64,000 nucleotides of DNA from Gymnogyps californianus. Its lineage: Eukaryota > Chordata > Aves > Accipitriformes > Cathartidae. A program made the translations under genes and the position numbers. Shown piece after piece: positions 38,715-52,300 of the stretch. The notes beneath the pieces were generated by a model that worked only from the letters and a program-made list of their open reading frames with translations, ran no database searches and was not told the origin of the DNA. Where the stretch lies: the NCBI RefSeq assembly GCF_018139145.2, contig NC_059480.1:14818428-14882427 (forward strand), given 5' to 3'. Every line of letters starts with the position of its first letter. Position 1 is the first letter of the stretch.

Positions 38715-38756
<42 letters not shown>

Positions 38757-41700
38757 ATTCCCATGTTTTATACTTAGATTTGCACCAGGAGTTTCTCCTC
38801 CTCCCACAGCTATGTACTGTGAAATTGTTCACATACCTCATTGAAGAAAACAGAATATACGTTTAGTGCTAAATGACACACATTTCCCATTTTCCTCCTT
38901 TGTAATTGTATTTTCATACTTTCAGAGTTTTGGCACTAACTGGTACCAGTTCATACATTTTGAAATGAAAGCATGCTAAGAAGCTACATTGGCAGAAGCC
39001 TCCATCATCTGGCCTCGTCAGTTTTCACTGTTTACAACAGAAATAAATACACTCTAAAGGGGCCATAGTCCTCTTGATGTCAGAGGAATATATACACAGA
39101 AGGAGAGGAAGAACAGCCTAAATTTAGCTAGCAGAAAGGAGACATCTGCAGCAGTTAGGTTGGTTTTGCTGACTGACAAAAATGTATTATTACAAAGCAA
39201 AAAAAGAAAATTTTTTGCAATTAAAGGAACCACCATAAAGAAACTGCGTTTTCATAAACAGGATTTGATGTTTCCAAGGCTTTTTTATTTTAAATAAGAG
39301 ATAATCCCGTTACATACGGTCATTGTGCTGGGGATAGAGAAATAATCCCATATATAACACCCTGAGACAGCATTTCTTACTTGTTAACTAATGCTCCAGG
39401 AAAAAAAAAGCAAACTTCAAAGAAGGGGTCAGGATGACGGATCAGCAAGCCAGGAAGCAATTAGGTGAGCCTTATTGTACCTCAGAGAGCGGTGTTGGTT
39501 CCCGGCACTTCTGTTTCAGTTCTAGGAGTCTATCTGTTGATTGAAAGTGGTTGAACCAGAAAGCACAGTATTAAACTTCAGTATATAAAGTGGTTTTGAA
39601 ATTCCAGCACATATAGAAAATATCCCATGAATGGAAAACGGCATTTTTACTAGCACATTGCAGTAACAGTCAGTGTTGCAAAACTGTCCTGTATTACACA
39701 TCGTCTTTTTCAGGCTCCAGTTTTCAGGAAATTGTGTAGTTCCCTTGGAGGAGGGGAAAACTGGGTATGAACCAGAGCATCGTCTATGCCATGGCTTAAG
39801 CAATATCATTTAAATCAAACTGTTATAGGCAGCATACAGAAAGGCTTGTACTTAAATCGTGACTGGTGTGATCAGCATACAATTCAGCATTATGCTGTGC
39901 TCAACACGTCCTGGCGGTGCTCCAGAATGACCCTTGGCATAGGACCTCCAAAACAATTATATGAAGAAGCAGCCTGTCGCTGTTGTAGCCCTCTTGGCCC
40001 CAGAAGCGGCTGAGGATCTGACCGATGGCCCCCTCTCCCTGCCTTCAGATCTCACTGTTAAAATCCCTTCTTTTGCGACCACTGCCAGCAGCCTGCGTGG
40101 GATGCTCTGTCTGGGACCGTACCTCTGCCAGGGGCAGGCAGCTTGCTACAATGCATGTATTGCTCTGCCTGTTGAAGGACATGGTACTTAGGGGGGATGT
40201 GCGATATGTGAGCAGGCAGCATTTGGCAGCAAGGAGGCCAGCACAGCTCAAGCGTGTTGCCCGGATATGGAGAAACTTCCGTAACAGCCGCCTGATCCTA
40301 GCCCATGCCATTTGTGCACACGGGGAAAAGCAGGCCCTGTGCAAGAGGCTAATAAACCCAGTTTACAAACCCATAGTGAAACAGAGACAACGCTTTCCCA
40401 TTTTGAGAAACTGCTTGTTTGCAGCTGCCTGCTCTGAAAATGATCACAATAGTGAGCCCTGCCAGGGACTTGTACCTCATCGTACACCAGCTCCTACCCC
40501 CTCAAGGCAGGCCAGCTGCCAGCTGCCACTTTGAAAATGGCTCTTTCTGTGTTAGAAGCGTCACCTCTACAGCTGGCACCTCACCACAGGGAACAGGAAT
40601 CCTGTCAGGCTGCTTATGTCTTGCAGCAGTGACACTTTGGCCACAGGCAGGGCAACATGACGTGGAGGGGTCTGACTTCATGCCAGCTACCTGGTGGACC
40701 CCTTAAGTCCCACTGGAACAAGTTGGCAACCACATGGACTGCTCAACATGGCAATATAAGTGTTGCAGCTAGCGCCTCACACAGTAACTGGAGAGGTATG
40801 ATGAACTCAGAACAGGAGACTTCAAGAAACATTCACTAGACCCACACATAACACACCAATTAACACAGCAACAACCATTTGAAAACCAAGACAAAAAGGA
40901 CGGCAGACATCACCACATTGCAAGAGTTTACAGTTATCAGTATGGCCAAGAAAATACAATAGTCACAAGCTCAGACAAACGCCGTTACAGCAGATGGTGG
41001 GGTAGACTAACTCAATAAATACTGGTACATGTAGTCATATTCATTTCAAGTTGGACACTAGTGTATGAGGTGGCATATTGCTAGAATCGATAATATTAAC
41101 TTTAGTAAAAAGAATTGCAGCCTGGTGAAGAGTAATGAGTAAAACTCAAGAGTTTTTTATATTGGGCTTACTAATAAAAGAAAACACAAAACCAAGAAAA
41201 TTGATCCTTTCTAGCTTATGTTTGTCATCTGTTTAATGCCCAAAGTCACCATATAGTATACAGAGCAGATGATTTCCCTTTTTCATACAGAACTGGGAAT
41301 TGTTACTCATAAAAGGATCTCTGGCAGCTGCAGAAAAGCTTTCACTTCACTTCTCTTCCCCTGCAAACTCAGTGCAACACTTCACAGCTAACTTGGGAAG
41401 CAATAAAACTGATGAAGCCTAATTTCCCCTGGCTAATAAGGAATGAAGCCTGAGTGAAGTTAGCTTGTTCATTATGCCTCCACTCATCTGGGTTCTCTGA
41501 TGTCTGATAAGCTTGCATCATGGGCCACAGCCTCACATTCCAGGAGCTGTCTTTTCAGGAGGGTGCCTTTTCTTTATCGTCTGTAATTTTGTGGGTTATA
41601 AGAGATGCAAACAACTTATTAGAAGCATTCTGCTTGAATGAAAGCATGGCATGGTAGCATATGTCTTTTTTCTGCAAGAGCTACTACATATAGCTAATTT

Positions 41701-44700
41701 TCATGAGGCTACTAAAGATTAAAGCTACTCTTCTCATTATATTGTGCAGTTACTGTGTCACACAACCCAATGAGTCGTGTGCCTGTCACATATACTGTTA
41801 CCAGTCAAAATACCAGCTCACTCTTTTCTATTGTCTTCATTCTTGTGGGTAAAATAACTTGCTGCCTATCACACACAGAAGGATCCAATCTTATTCAAGT
41901 TGTTAAAACCAAAGTTTTATTAAAAATCACAGTTTAGCTTATTTAATTAAGCCTACTCAATAGAATTCTTATGGGATCATCTTACACATCTCTGATTTTA
42001 ATCTTTCTTACACAGAGAAGACAGCTTCCCCAGTAATACAAGCTTCATACTTTTAATTTGTGAACTGTATATCCAGTGTTTGTCCTTAGAACTGAAACTT
42101 GTCTTAGGTTAATTCGATCTTGATCAGAATACAACGATGCCTTTATTCTGAGGGTTAGAGAGTCCAGCTGAGTATTACTAGTAGATGAACATGTTCCTGT
42201 TTACAGGGAGAGTAAGAAAGAACTGGTCTTTTTTTTTAATCTAAAAAAAAAAAATTATCTTTTTTTTTCCGTATCATGCAGTTTGTGTGCTCTTAAGTTG
42301 TTTGAGCTCTTGTTCAATTAGGAATTGTATGCCATGTGTGTAAAGTCATCTCATCTTTCTTTTGCTCTTGTAATAAGGTGTATCTATTCAGTTTGGGACA
42401 GTTCACAATCCTACAAAGGAGTGAGTTTTGTTATTGCAGCAACCTCAGGAACTAGAGCATTATGGGAAATGATATATGACTTCTTTTTCATTATTTAGAA
42501 TGTTTTATTTAAATGTATTTACCTAATGTATAGAATAGTGTAATTGGAATTTCTATAAACAATTAAAGATCAGTGACTGGCTGCTAACGCTCCAGCGCCT
42601 TCTGGAAGGCTGCAAAACATCAAAAACAAAAGCATAGAAAACAATATTAATTATAACCATTAACAATTACTGCCAATGTGACATGCATGAACCTAGATCA
42701 TCTTCCTCCACACTTTCTATAATCAGGGCTGTGTTATATAATATCAGCTTAACAGCTTCTTAGTTGACTTCCTGATGTAAAGATAAACATCATTATATAA
42801 CCTGCCTATTTTAACCTTCCCAGACAAATTAAGCAGAGAGGTTGGTGTATTGTATGGAATGAGTTTGTCTGTGTGAAATCCCGACCCAAGAAGTAAACCC
42901 TCAAAGAGTGGGTTAGATGCTCTTCAACAGTGTTTTCCTGTGAGGAGTGCAGCGATTGCTTTGGGTTTTGCCTAATCAAATGCTAACAGGTGTGTTTAGA
43001 AAGTTAATTTGGGAATTTTTCTATGATCAAGTGTTACCCAATTAAAACAAAATCTATTCAAAATAAATTTAACTCTTTATGCCATATGAACATATAACAA
43101 ATCCCCCCAAAATAGCAAGGTTATCTAATTCAGGCAAAACACAAGAAAGTGCTATTAAGCCTCACTCTGGGATTCAGACACAGGCTATGCGAAGTAGCAC
43201 CTTCTCCCAGAAAGCGCAGAAGCCGCTTTCACTCTAGTGCTTTTTCCTTATTTCTGTGGCACAGTCCGCACCATGCCTTGAATTGGAGCCGCTAGCCATG
43301 GCTCTGTTTACTCTGTGCTAATTTTTAGGCAGCGGCTCTCTGGAGGAGCTACCTCAGCCAGAGTCCTTGCACTGTCCTAGTGTCAGCTCAGGCATCTATA
43401 CAAGCCTAACCACCCCTGGAGTACGGAAAGTGGTGTGCCTGAGCCACGTGATCCAGTAGCACACAGCAAAATGACATCACAGCATATCACATCAAGATAC
43501 CTTTGTTTTCCTGACCCAAACAATGTAGTATTTGTAGCAGAGAGCATGGGATTGTGCCCAGCCTTACGCCTCTTACACAAGGGTGAGATCTACGTACGTC
43601 TGCTGCCACCATGTTGTCCATCATAGGCACCTGAAGAAACAAATAGTCTTTGTATTTGGGGATTACAGACACACATAGCTAGATTAGGTGAGTGGAAAAA
43701 CTGGAAAGGGAGTTTGGCAGTGATTTTTATAGGAATCAAAATCATACTTGTCAGAAAGTACCTTCTTTTAAAAGCTAAGAATCGCTCTCCAAATAAACAG
43801 TTTTCTTGCAAGGTATTAAGACATTCTAATTCACACCAAACACTGAGTATTTCCAAACACTGCAGGAACACACTGAGCATGTGGAGCTCTCATAGTAAGC
43901 CCTCTCTCTCCTGGGATGACAGACAGCTTGTTTAAAATTCCCTCTTCCTGTGCTAACACTTACCTTTTGAGCTCACCAGGTAATTGGAGGAATACATATT
44001 TGAGAGCTATTAGCAAGAGCGCAGACAGCAGACTCCTGGTTTGCCCCTCACAAACTGTAGCTCCATCTGTAGCATTCTGCCTGATACTCGCTACAGGCTA
44101 TGCTATGGGTACCCAAGTCCCAAGCTTCCCCTCTGCCGCCCCTCCTCACTCCCTGCTGCTCAAGATCGTAGAAGTTTTCTGCAAAGAGATCAGCTGAGAG
44201 TAGGAGTTACTGGAGGCAGCATGCTCAGCTGGCCCTCAGGGCTACCTGGTGGTGAGCAGGTAATTGAATTATCAGCCACACCTTCCCTTTAACGGGTTTT
44301 CTTCCTCCTTGTTTGTGTAGAAGCTTTGGGAGGGTAAAGGTGAGTATGTTCCACAGGTATGTGGAGGAAAAGAGCAGTGCTAAAAAGGAATGCAGCTAGA
44401 CAATTCAAGAAAATTTTTGTCTTGTTTGGAATTTTATGAATAATTTACATTCTAGGAGGGAGAGGCTGCCAGGGACTGGAGCTGAGGGGTGAGTCCTCCA
44501 GTGTCCCACTGAACAACTGCAGAGCTGGAGCAACTCTGGATGAGCAGTGAGGAAACCTGGAAAACTGTGTCTAACTATACAGGGATCTACTGATGAAGAG
44601 GACCGAAGGGCTGCAGAAATTGCCCACAGTTAATGCACCCTGCCCTTCACTCCAGGTGAAGTGAGCATTCAGCGGTGCTGAGCTCCTGTTAACAGCGAGC

Positions 44701-46034
44701 ATCCTGCAGTGCCCACACAGCTATTCTGTTATATTTTGATATGTGTTTAGGTGCAGAAAGTCCTTGTAAACCAGCTCTGTTTTCAAGAAAGGACTTTGCA
44801 GAGAGCCCTTATGTGGGTTTTGTAAAAACCACTCTTTAAATCCTAGTCGTATTGTGTCTACTCTTACTGAATATAAAAGAGGTTGTCAGAGTCCAAAGGA
44901 ACCTGTTACTGATTCACATGCAGATTCCAGCTTGTCCTTTCAGTAAATCCTCTGTGATAGATAGCTCATTTAAGCTTTGTAGCCTGCATATCACTTATCT
45001 TGCCACAAGTCCCTGATCAAATACTATTGCAAGTTGAGGTCAATGGAAATTTTAACAGTTTCTGATGGTAAGTTCCCAAGCAGCTTATATTAGACTCTCA
45101 TAATCAGAACTACTTCTGAACACACCGACGTAAATGTTTTGCTGCTGTTGGCAAAGGCTTGCATGGACAGCTAACTTCTCCAGCTGGGTCTAAAGATCTA
45201 GCATTATGCTCCAGAAAGCTACAGCGAAGCTGGCTGCAATAATCAAACATGCACACTCAGACACAAGTACTGTAAGGCTATTTACTACTGGTATTTCAGT
45301 GCTTCTATTCCTTCCGTTTGCTTTTTGTCCTCAAAATATAGTGTTTCTGGAAATAATCTATCAACCTTTCTTATTTTCAGATTTTCATTATGGGGAAAAA
45401 AGAAAAATTTTCTGCTAACCACGACTGTGGTTTTTGCAAGGTAAAAAGTGATATCACCAGAGGCTGTACCACATTGCTTCTCAGATCTACACTATTGCAA
45501 CAGCAGAATGTATTGAGTAACTAGTTTGTCCAATACCAAGATGGACTCATAAGGACAAGAAAAGTTGGAAGACCGGTGTATGCTTGCAGTTATTGTCCCA
45601 TTTCCCTGATAACTTAGAAATGTGGCAGAAGAAAACATTAACTTGGTGACGTGCAGGCCCCTCTTCTGGAATGGTTTACATTTATGTATTTGCTTAATGG
45701 TGAAAGCAGCAAAGTTCCTTTATTTATTTTTAGTTGCAGAGATCATGTGGACTAGGACTTAAAGGTAAAATATTTTCCCTTTCATCAGTAAATATTTTAC
45801 ACTCTGCAGAGACAGACTTATAGAAGAAGCATGGGGTGACATGAAGAGCTACAGCAAAAGAAATGCTGTGAAGTTGAACAGTGTAGAGATCAAAGTCATA
45901 CCAGGCAGGAGGGAGAGGCAGGAAATGTGGGTATTCAACACAGGATGACTGTGAGCCCTTACTGAGACATGACCATGAAAGGAGAAGATGATTGATGTGG
46001 GCTTCAGCAGAGAGATTTTCAGCAGGTAGGGTTA
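37601..46034. other. Non-coding flank upstream of DLG1
   Basis: Apart from the poly-C tract, nothing in this stretch is recognised. The longest open frame (169 codons, 40025-40534) and a 148-codon frame that starts in the CpG island (37356-37802) show no conserved domain, signal peptide or splice context that I can identify. A plus-strand RNA starting in the CpG island may run through here, but no exon can be drawn with support. Confidence 0.6.
38716..38753 (+). repeat. Poly-C tract (38 bases)
   Basis: An uninterrupted run of 38 C, preceded by a CT-rich stretch (CTCTCTTGTCTCTCT). It is the longest homopolymer in the window. It could form an i-motif on this strand and a G-quadruplex on the other. 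Exact length is prone to assembly error. Confidence 0.9.
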
Positions 46035-46320
46035 TCCTAATGGCCCTGTACAAAACACTAGTGAGACCTCACCTAGAGTAATACATAACCATGACATCTG
46101 TGTTCAACGAAGGTGAATTTGCACTAGAAGGCAGCAGAGGAGGGCTTCTGGGATGATGACCAGAGTGGAAAGCCTCAGAGGATACCCTCAGGTCAGCAAG
46201 GCTATTGAGGAAAAAGAACAAGGTTCCCCCAGAAAGCAGAAAGCTTCCTGGGACAAGAGCAGTGAGGTTTGGAGCTGCTTCCTGACTAGAAGAGTGCAGA
46301 CAAGTCACTGAGCTGGTTTC
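46035..46320 (+). mobile_element. Degraded CR1/L3-type LINE fragment
   Basis: CCCTGTACAAAACACTAGTG followed by AGACCTCACCTAGAGTAATA matches the CR1-clade 'LYK(T/A)LVRPHLEYC' region. AGGAGGGCTTCTGGGATGAT and AGTGGAAAGCCT, after a short insertion, match the adjoining 3' part. It is heavily mutated, with frame breaks, so it is an old copy. The right limit is uncertain. Confidence 0.65.
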
Positions 46321-46350
46321 AAGGTGGGACTTGATGAAGCCACGGATCAC

Positions 46351-49300
46351 GGTAGACTGAACACAGTAAAATGTTGCTCTCTAAGTGCACACAGTGTCCT
46401 TTCAATTCCATGTCCTGAGGCTTGGTATCTTTCACCTCAGATACTCACAGACGGCACCATGTATTTAAGAAGAAAAGTAAATTTCACAGCCAGATTTGGG
46501 CTGCATCTGCATTGAAATTGCTCTATATTGAGGGGAAACAGTGTACAAAGATGTAGATTTTGGTTTTGCTTTATTCCAGTAAATTCTCTCTCACACACGG
46601 TTTCTCTTGTGCCTTCATTCTTGATATTTCTGGGGCCCTCTGGTAGGTGGTCTGGACAGTGTTGTAAGGTACAGCAGCTTCAAGATAACAAGCTGCTGAA
46701 AGCCAGGACTCCTGAGGACTATTCCGATAGCTGAGGACATCTCTAGCATAGTAAAACACTAGATATGCTCCTCCACTGTAAGGTGAACGGGAGGGGACAG
46801 GCTAAAACCTCTGCTAGTTTTGGGTTTGGGGTTTTTTTACTGCTTTATATTTAATCATATCAAGGAAGGGACAAAAATCAGCTAGTGAGAATGAGTGGTA
46901 TTCCTCTCATCAAAGCTGCACTGAATTTATATTTCTACTCTAGGATTGCTATGAACTTCCAGGCCTGTGCACTAAGGGTAGACTCGAGAGGAGAGCTCAG
47001 TCCACCATTGTTGGTCTGGATTCAAGGACTCCTACTTACTTTCCTAATCAGAAACAGCTCAGTATTCTCATAGATCTCCTGGCATCACGCAGATGTAGAG
47101 CATGCCTCACATTTCAGAAACTCACTAAGGATTTACTCAATTATTAATTAAAATCTCATTTGATCATGATTCTATCACATGCTGGAGGAAGCATCCAGTT
47201 TCATTGCAAACAGTTAATTTAGACTCTCTGAAGTCATTCCGTCATTTAAAGCAAAGCCAGCAGTCCAAAGAAAGAAAACTATATTATTATTTATGGCACT
47301 ACAATTCAGATGGGATCAACTAACTGTTTCTATTCTCTTTAACAATATAACATGATGAAACATGCTGGCTGTGTTAATTATTGTTTGTTAAGGCTATTTA
47401 TGCAGGGTACGTCTTCGGTGTAGTTCCCGTGAATTTCTGATGCATCTTTGCCTCTGCAGATTTCATTTTTCTCTGCTTTGGCTTAATGTAACTAAAAATG
47501 ATAATTTTGTGAGTAGTCCCTGCACAGTGAGCCACATGCTCATATTTATATCAGAAACAGCTCATACCTTCAAGGAATTAGCAACTGAAGTGTGCTAATT
47601 TCTCTCTGTGGCTGGAATTAGCTGCTAGATACCCGTTGTGCCTGGTTTTTATATAGGCCCACAGAACTGCAAGCATCAAAGGGATGTTGCATGAGAATAA
47701 AGCAGCCCCCTCAGATCTCACTTGTTTGATTCCTTATGTGGACTTCATTTGAGTTTCTGCAGTTAGTCAGGAAGCATTAGATTCTGCTGCTACCCTGCTC
47801 CACACTGCCCCAGCGTACACGGCACCGTGCTCTCCACACTGGGCTATGGCATCTTGCTGGCCACAGTCATACCAGCGAGGGGACCGACGGAGACTCGGCT
47901 GACTTTCAGACCTTATAGACTCATGGTGCTTCAGAAATTTCACTACCCATGCAGTAAGTGCTAGTAAGTAAACTATGTGGTCTGGCCCCAGTAAGTTTAA
48001 ATTAACATTTCCACACAATACAAACACTTGCTGCTTTTTGTATTTTTGCGGCAAGTTATTTCTGTAAACTCGTTGGATGGATGGAAAGTACTTTGGAAAA
48101 TGTGGAAAACATATAAAACTCCTCCAAATACCCTGCAGATTTTAACAGCCCACACATGGATCAACTCCATTTCATTGCTGGTGCCCACAATGGAAAGCAG
48201 ACTGCTGGCCCAGGCAGCCAGGGTCCAATCCCTCACAACAGTGTCACTGTTAAAGCCGGGGAAATCACCCCACAATCACCACAGTCAGAATGAAATCATT
48301 GGCTTCATACCGCAACAGTTTCAGCAATAATATATATTGAAAGCAGAACACAAGAACAGGCCCCTAAAAGCTTTTCAATGTCTGTGCAGACCTGGGGAGT
48401 CAACTCTAGACTCATTAAACAATAGGCTTAATTTCATGGTTCACTTGTACAATGTCCTTAAAAGCAGCCCATCCTACAGAGATCCACAGACCATTTGAGG
48501 AAAACCACTCAGCTAGAAGGAAAGATGAGATGGTGTGTGGGAAGTGCAAAACAAGAGGCCCTGCTAGTTTGTGTTGATGGAGTAACACAAGCTAGCAGGG
48601 ATCTGGGGCGCCCAGCCTTATCACGCGTGTACCAGGCTTGCTGCTCCTGCTCCTGGTGGCCTCTTCATCCTGGAAGGCTGCAGGGGGACACCACCTTTCC
48701 CTAGGAGTTATTGGGAGGCTCAGCTGGGGACCAAGTTCCCCTGAACAGCTGAGATCACTTAAGCTCTCTCAGCTTGAACCAGAGACAGCTTCAGAAATGT
48801 CCCTCAGGAATGGGAACAGCCCTGGTGCTGGGGAGAGGGCTGCCCCATAAGTGCGATGCACTCTCTTAGAGAGCTGCCCCGGGGGCCGGCAGGGCAGCAA
48901 GGCCCCTCAGGGACCACCAGAAGGCTTCCTGGGACACAGGCACTCCACCACTGCATTTATTTTGCTGTAAGCGATCATAGACTCTGCCAGAAACAACTTG
49001 TAAACTTTCTTCTTCTTACTGAAGAGCTACATTACGTGGGCTCAGATCTGTTACACCAATCCCTCCAGCAGCACTTGTGGAACAACTCTTCCTAAAAGCA
49101 ACCACTCAGCTAATTTCTGTTGCTTGTGCAAAAGCTTACATTCAGATAGGACATTTCATCTCTACTTACACTTCAACTTCTTATTCCTCTTCTTATTAGC
49201 TAGCATGTTATTGTCAGTGTTTCAAGAAGCTGTCTATTCAGTGGTGATGTACCATTTGCAGGCAGAACAGTTCCCCTGGCAGTGCTGTATCAGGGGTTCA

Positions 49301-52300
49301 GCACGCCAGCACCCCTGCACCCTCTGCGTCAAAACAGCTTTCGGTGAAGCTTTCTCTTGAAGCTCTCCTGTCATCTCATGCACCCATGATCCTTTAACTC
49401 TGCTCTCTACTCTTCTGCGCTATTTGTATGTAACATACCTTGCAGCTCACTGAAATAACATTAAAACTGATTTTTTAATATCCATAAAAATGCCTTTAAA
49501 GTTTTTGAAGGGCTCTGTATTGCCACTCCTGAACTCAGTAATCTCCCAGGACAGATGCTGTGCAGGCAGCCAAAGGAAAGCTTTCTTCAAGCTTTCTTAC
49601 AAAGCACCTGAACATTGCCACAGAAGGATGCAAACAATTCCTCTATGGTGTCTCAGATAAGATTGCTGATAAGAAATACCCAAACTGCCTACCCTCATTA
49701 CACCTGCCCTCTGGGAAATGGGCTGAAACAGACTTATTCCAGAGCAGGCATTAGACTCTAAGTCCTTTCAGTCACTACCGATTATCAATATTGTCTGACT
49801 AAATACTGTATAGCAAGTTATCCAGGTTTACTAGCACAATCTTTCAAAATATCTGTGGCTTTGGGTTTTTTTTAATTCCACAGAGTGAATTTTTTGAAAC
49901 AGTACCAATCTGAAAGGAGGGTGGGAGGGGTCTAAATTAGCAATGGTTTTGTGTGCCCATTTGCAGCTTTCCAGGTCAGACACACTTCACAACAGTACAC
50001 TAACACTAGGAAAGTCCCTGCCTCCACTGAGCAACGTTTTTGGGCAGATGAGTAAAGTAGCATACTATCTCACAGTGGAGGAGGTGGCTAGATTTTTTGC
50101 TCTAATGAATATTTCTGGCAATTTTACCATGCTAAATTACAGCAAGAAGTTCTCTACAATCTCACATTGCTTCTTCCAGCTATACAAAATGCTGACATGC
50201 AGCCTCTGACACTTCTTCTGGCTCTGTAAGGCCATAGAATTATCACTAGGCTGGGGAACGCTCATGAGGGGACAGGGATGTTTTTCATGTAAACAGCCAA
50301 CTCCCATGCTCCACAGCAGAACAGTGTATTTACACATTCCTTCCCCTTAAATTAGTTGTGAGATTTTTCTGGTTAACACCTAATGCTGCTAGCATTTGGG
50401 GTACAGCTGCAAAAATAGCTCTGTTTCTGGCAGGCTGGTTACGTCATTCATAGCTGCTGCAGCAAACCTCGGGGCTTCTGTTCTTAATTTGGGCTATAAT
50501 GCATCTTCAGTGCTGGCCCGTTGTAGAGGAAGATGGAAGAGCTATCTTTTCTCTACTTGCATCAGCAAAAAGCAACAGGCAAAGCTTACACGTTGCCTGC
50601 GCTGTGCTGAGGAGGCAAAATTACCGTGTAATGAGACTGAGAAAGGGCAGATAGACTTGTCTGAGGCTGGAGTCCATGCAGCTGAGGAGCTGATGGCATG
50701 AAGATAGATATCTGCCCCTCTGCCCTGAGCCCTGCTGGCCCGGCTCGGTCCCCAGGACACGCTGGAGTGATCCGAGTGTGCTCCATCCGTACCAGGCCTT
50801 AGCACAGCGAAGCAGCAGCAAAGGCTCCAGGGTGCCCACATCCCACTGAAGGCAGCACAGCAGCTATCTTTGGACACAGAAACCCACCAAGCGAGGGTCA
50901 ACGGTGAGCAGGTATGGCTCTGCCAGAGCAGTGAGAAAGGGCTAAAGCAACTGGTCATGTTCATGGTTTTGTGTGTTGGACTTTCTGCTCCTAAAGCCCT
51001 GCTTTCAAAAGGCTCTCGCTTTATCAGTTTGACCCCATAGCCTGAGACAGCTACAGTCAGTGCTCTGCAATCATCTAGATTCGATTTTCTTCAAAATAAG
51101 AAGTGCCATTGCATTACCACCCATGAAACTAAAAGCAGAATAGGAAAAACCATACATATGCAAATGGTTATGCATAACTGTTTAAAGTTCTTAAGAGACT
51201 GCATGGAAAATAGATGTGGAAGTTTCACAGATTTTCAGCATGACTCAGGGGGCATCCAAACAGTAAATATGACTCATGGACTGCGTAGGCATGTACAGGT
51301 ATGTGGGTAGGCTTCTGGAAGCCATATGGTTTCCTGCAGGAGCTGAATATCAGCACAAGCGGTGGTGGGGAGAAGAAATGTGACGTTTCATCACATAACA
51401 TGCTACTTAAGCACTGCCTGTCCAAGAATTGCTAATGGAATGGAGCCTGGCGAGGGCTGGCTTCCATCAGCACTGCAGAATAGCATGGCTCCTCTAAAGA
51501 ATGGGATCTATTTACAGGGAACACTTTGGAGCACAATGAAATTTAAGGGGGTGAGAGGCAATTATATTCAAAAATAATTTGTTTTTGTTGAAACTGGTCT
51601 TTGAAGAACTCTCTATAGGAGGCCACAATCTGGCAGAAAAGGGACATCATGTGGGACCCTGGCGATATTTGGGCTTTGTGAAAGCAGCTGGAAGCAATTT
51701 CATCTGAACTCTAATAATGTTTAAAAATGAACAGCCAAGCTTGGATCCAGAGCAAGACACCTACCCCACGGAGCCAAAGGAGTTGTACCTGCTTAGCCCC
51801 AACTACATGTGCTATGAAATACTGTAATTAAATATTCAGGAGAATAACTTCTCCAGTCAAAGAACAGGCATGCTGCAGTTGTCAGTTCCTGGCACCCGAC
51901 AGTGCACAGACCTGCCATCCGCTGAGGACAAGGGAAGTCTGAAAAGCTGCTACACCACCCGGGAATTCAATACACCCCCCCTTCCCCTCCAAGAGCCACA
52001 AGAATTTACAGGGTTGTTTTCCCTCGGGGGAAGAAACAAGGAGGTAAAACCAAGACATGGATTTTGTGACTTTACATGAGTAGCATGAGCCAGGGCAGAC
52101 ACTTACCTATCAAAGAGGAACTACACGTGATAAATATACACTGCCCCTTCTTATTTGACAGCTGCAGCCTGTTGTTTATTTCCTGCAGGACAAAAGTAAA
52201 TTGAAGGAAAAGAGTAGATGTTTTTCCCCCTTTATTCTTCCTACAGCAAGTTCTTCCCCCACTCCAAAGCCCATAAAGAAACTGAATAGGAGGGGGTAAA

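Noticed and set aside
40025..40534. A 169-codon plus-strand frame
   Set aside because: It has no recognised domain, no splice or promoter context, and overlaps frames of similar quality on both strands.
44450..45060. A possible LTR with a TATA-like ATATAAAAG near 44873
   Set aside because: No TG...CA ends, target-site duplication or familiar LTR text could be found, so it is not reported as an element.
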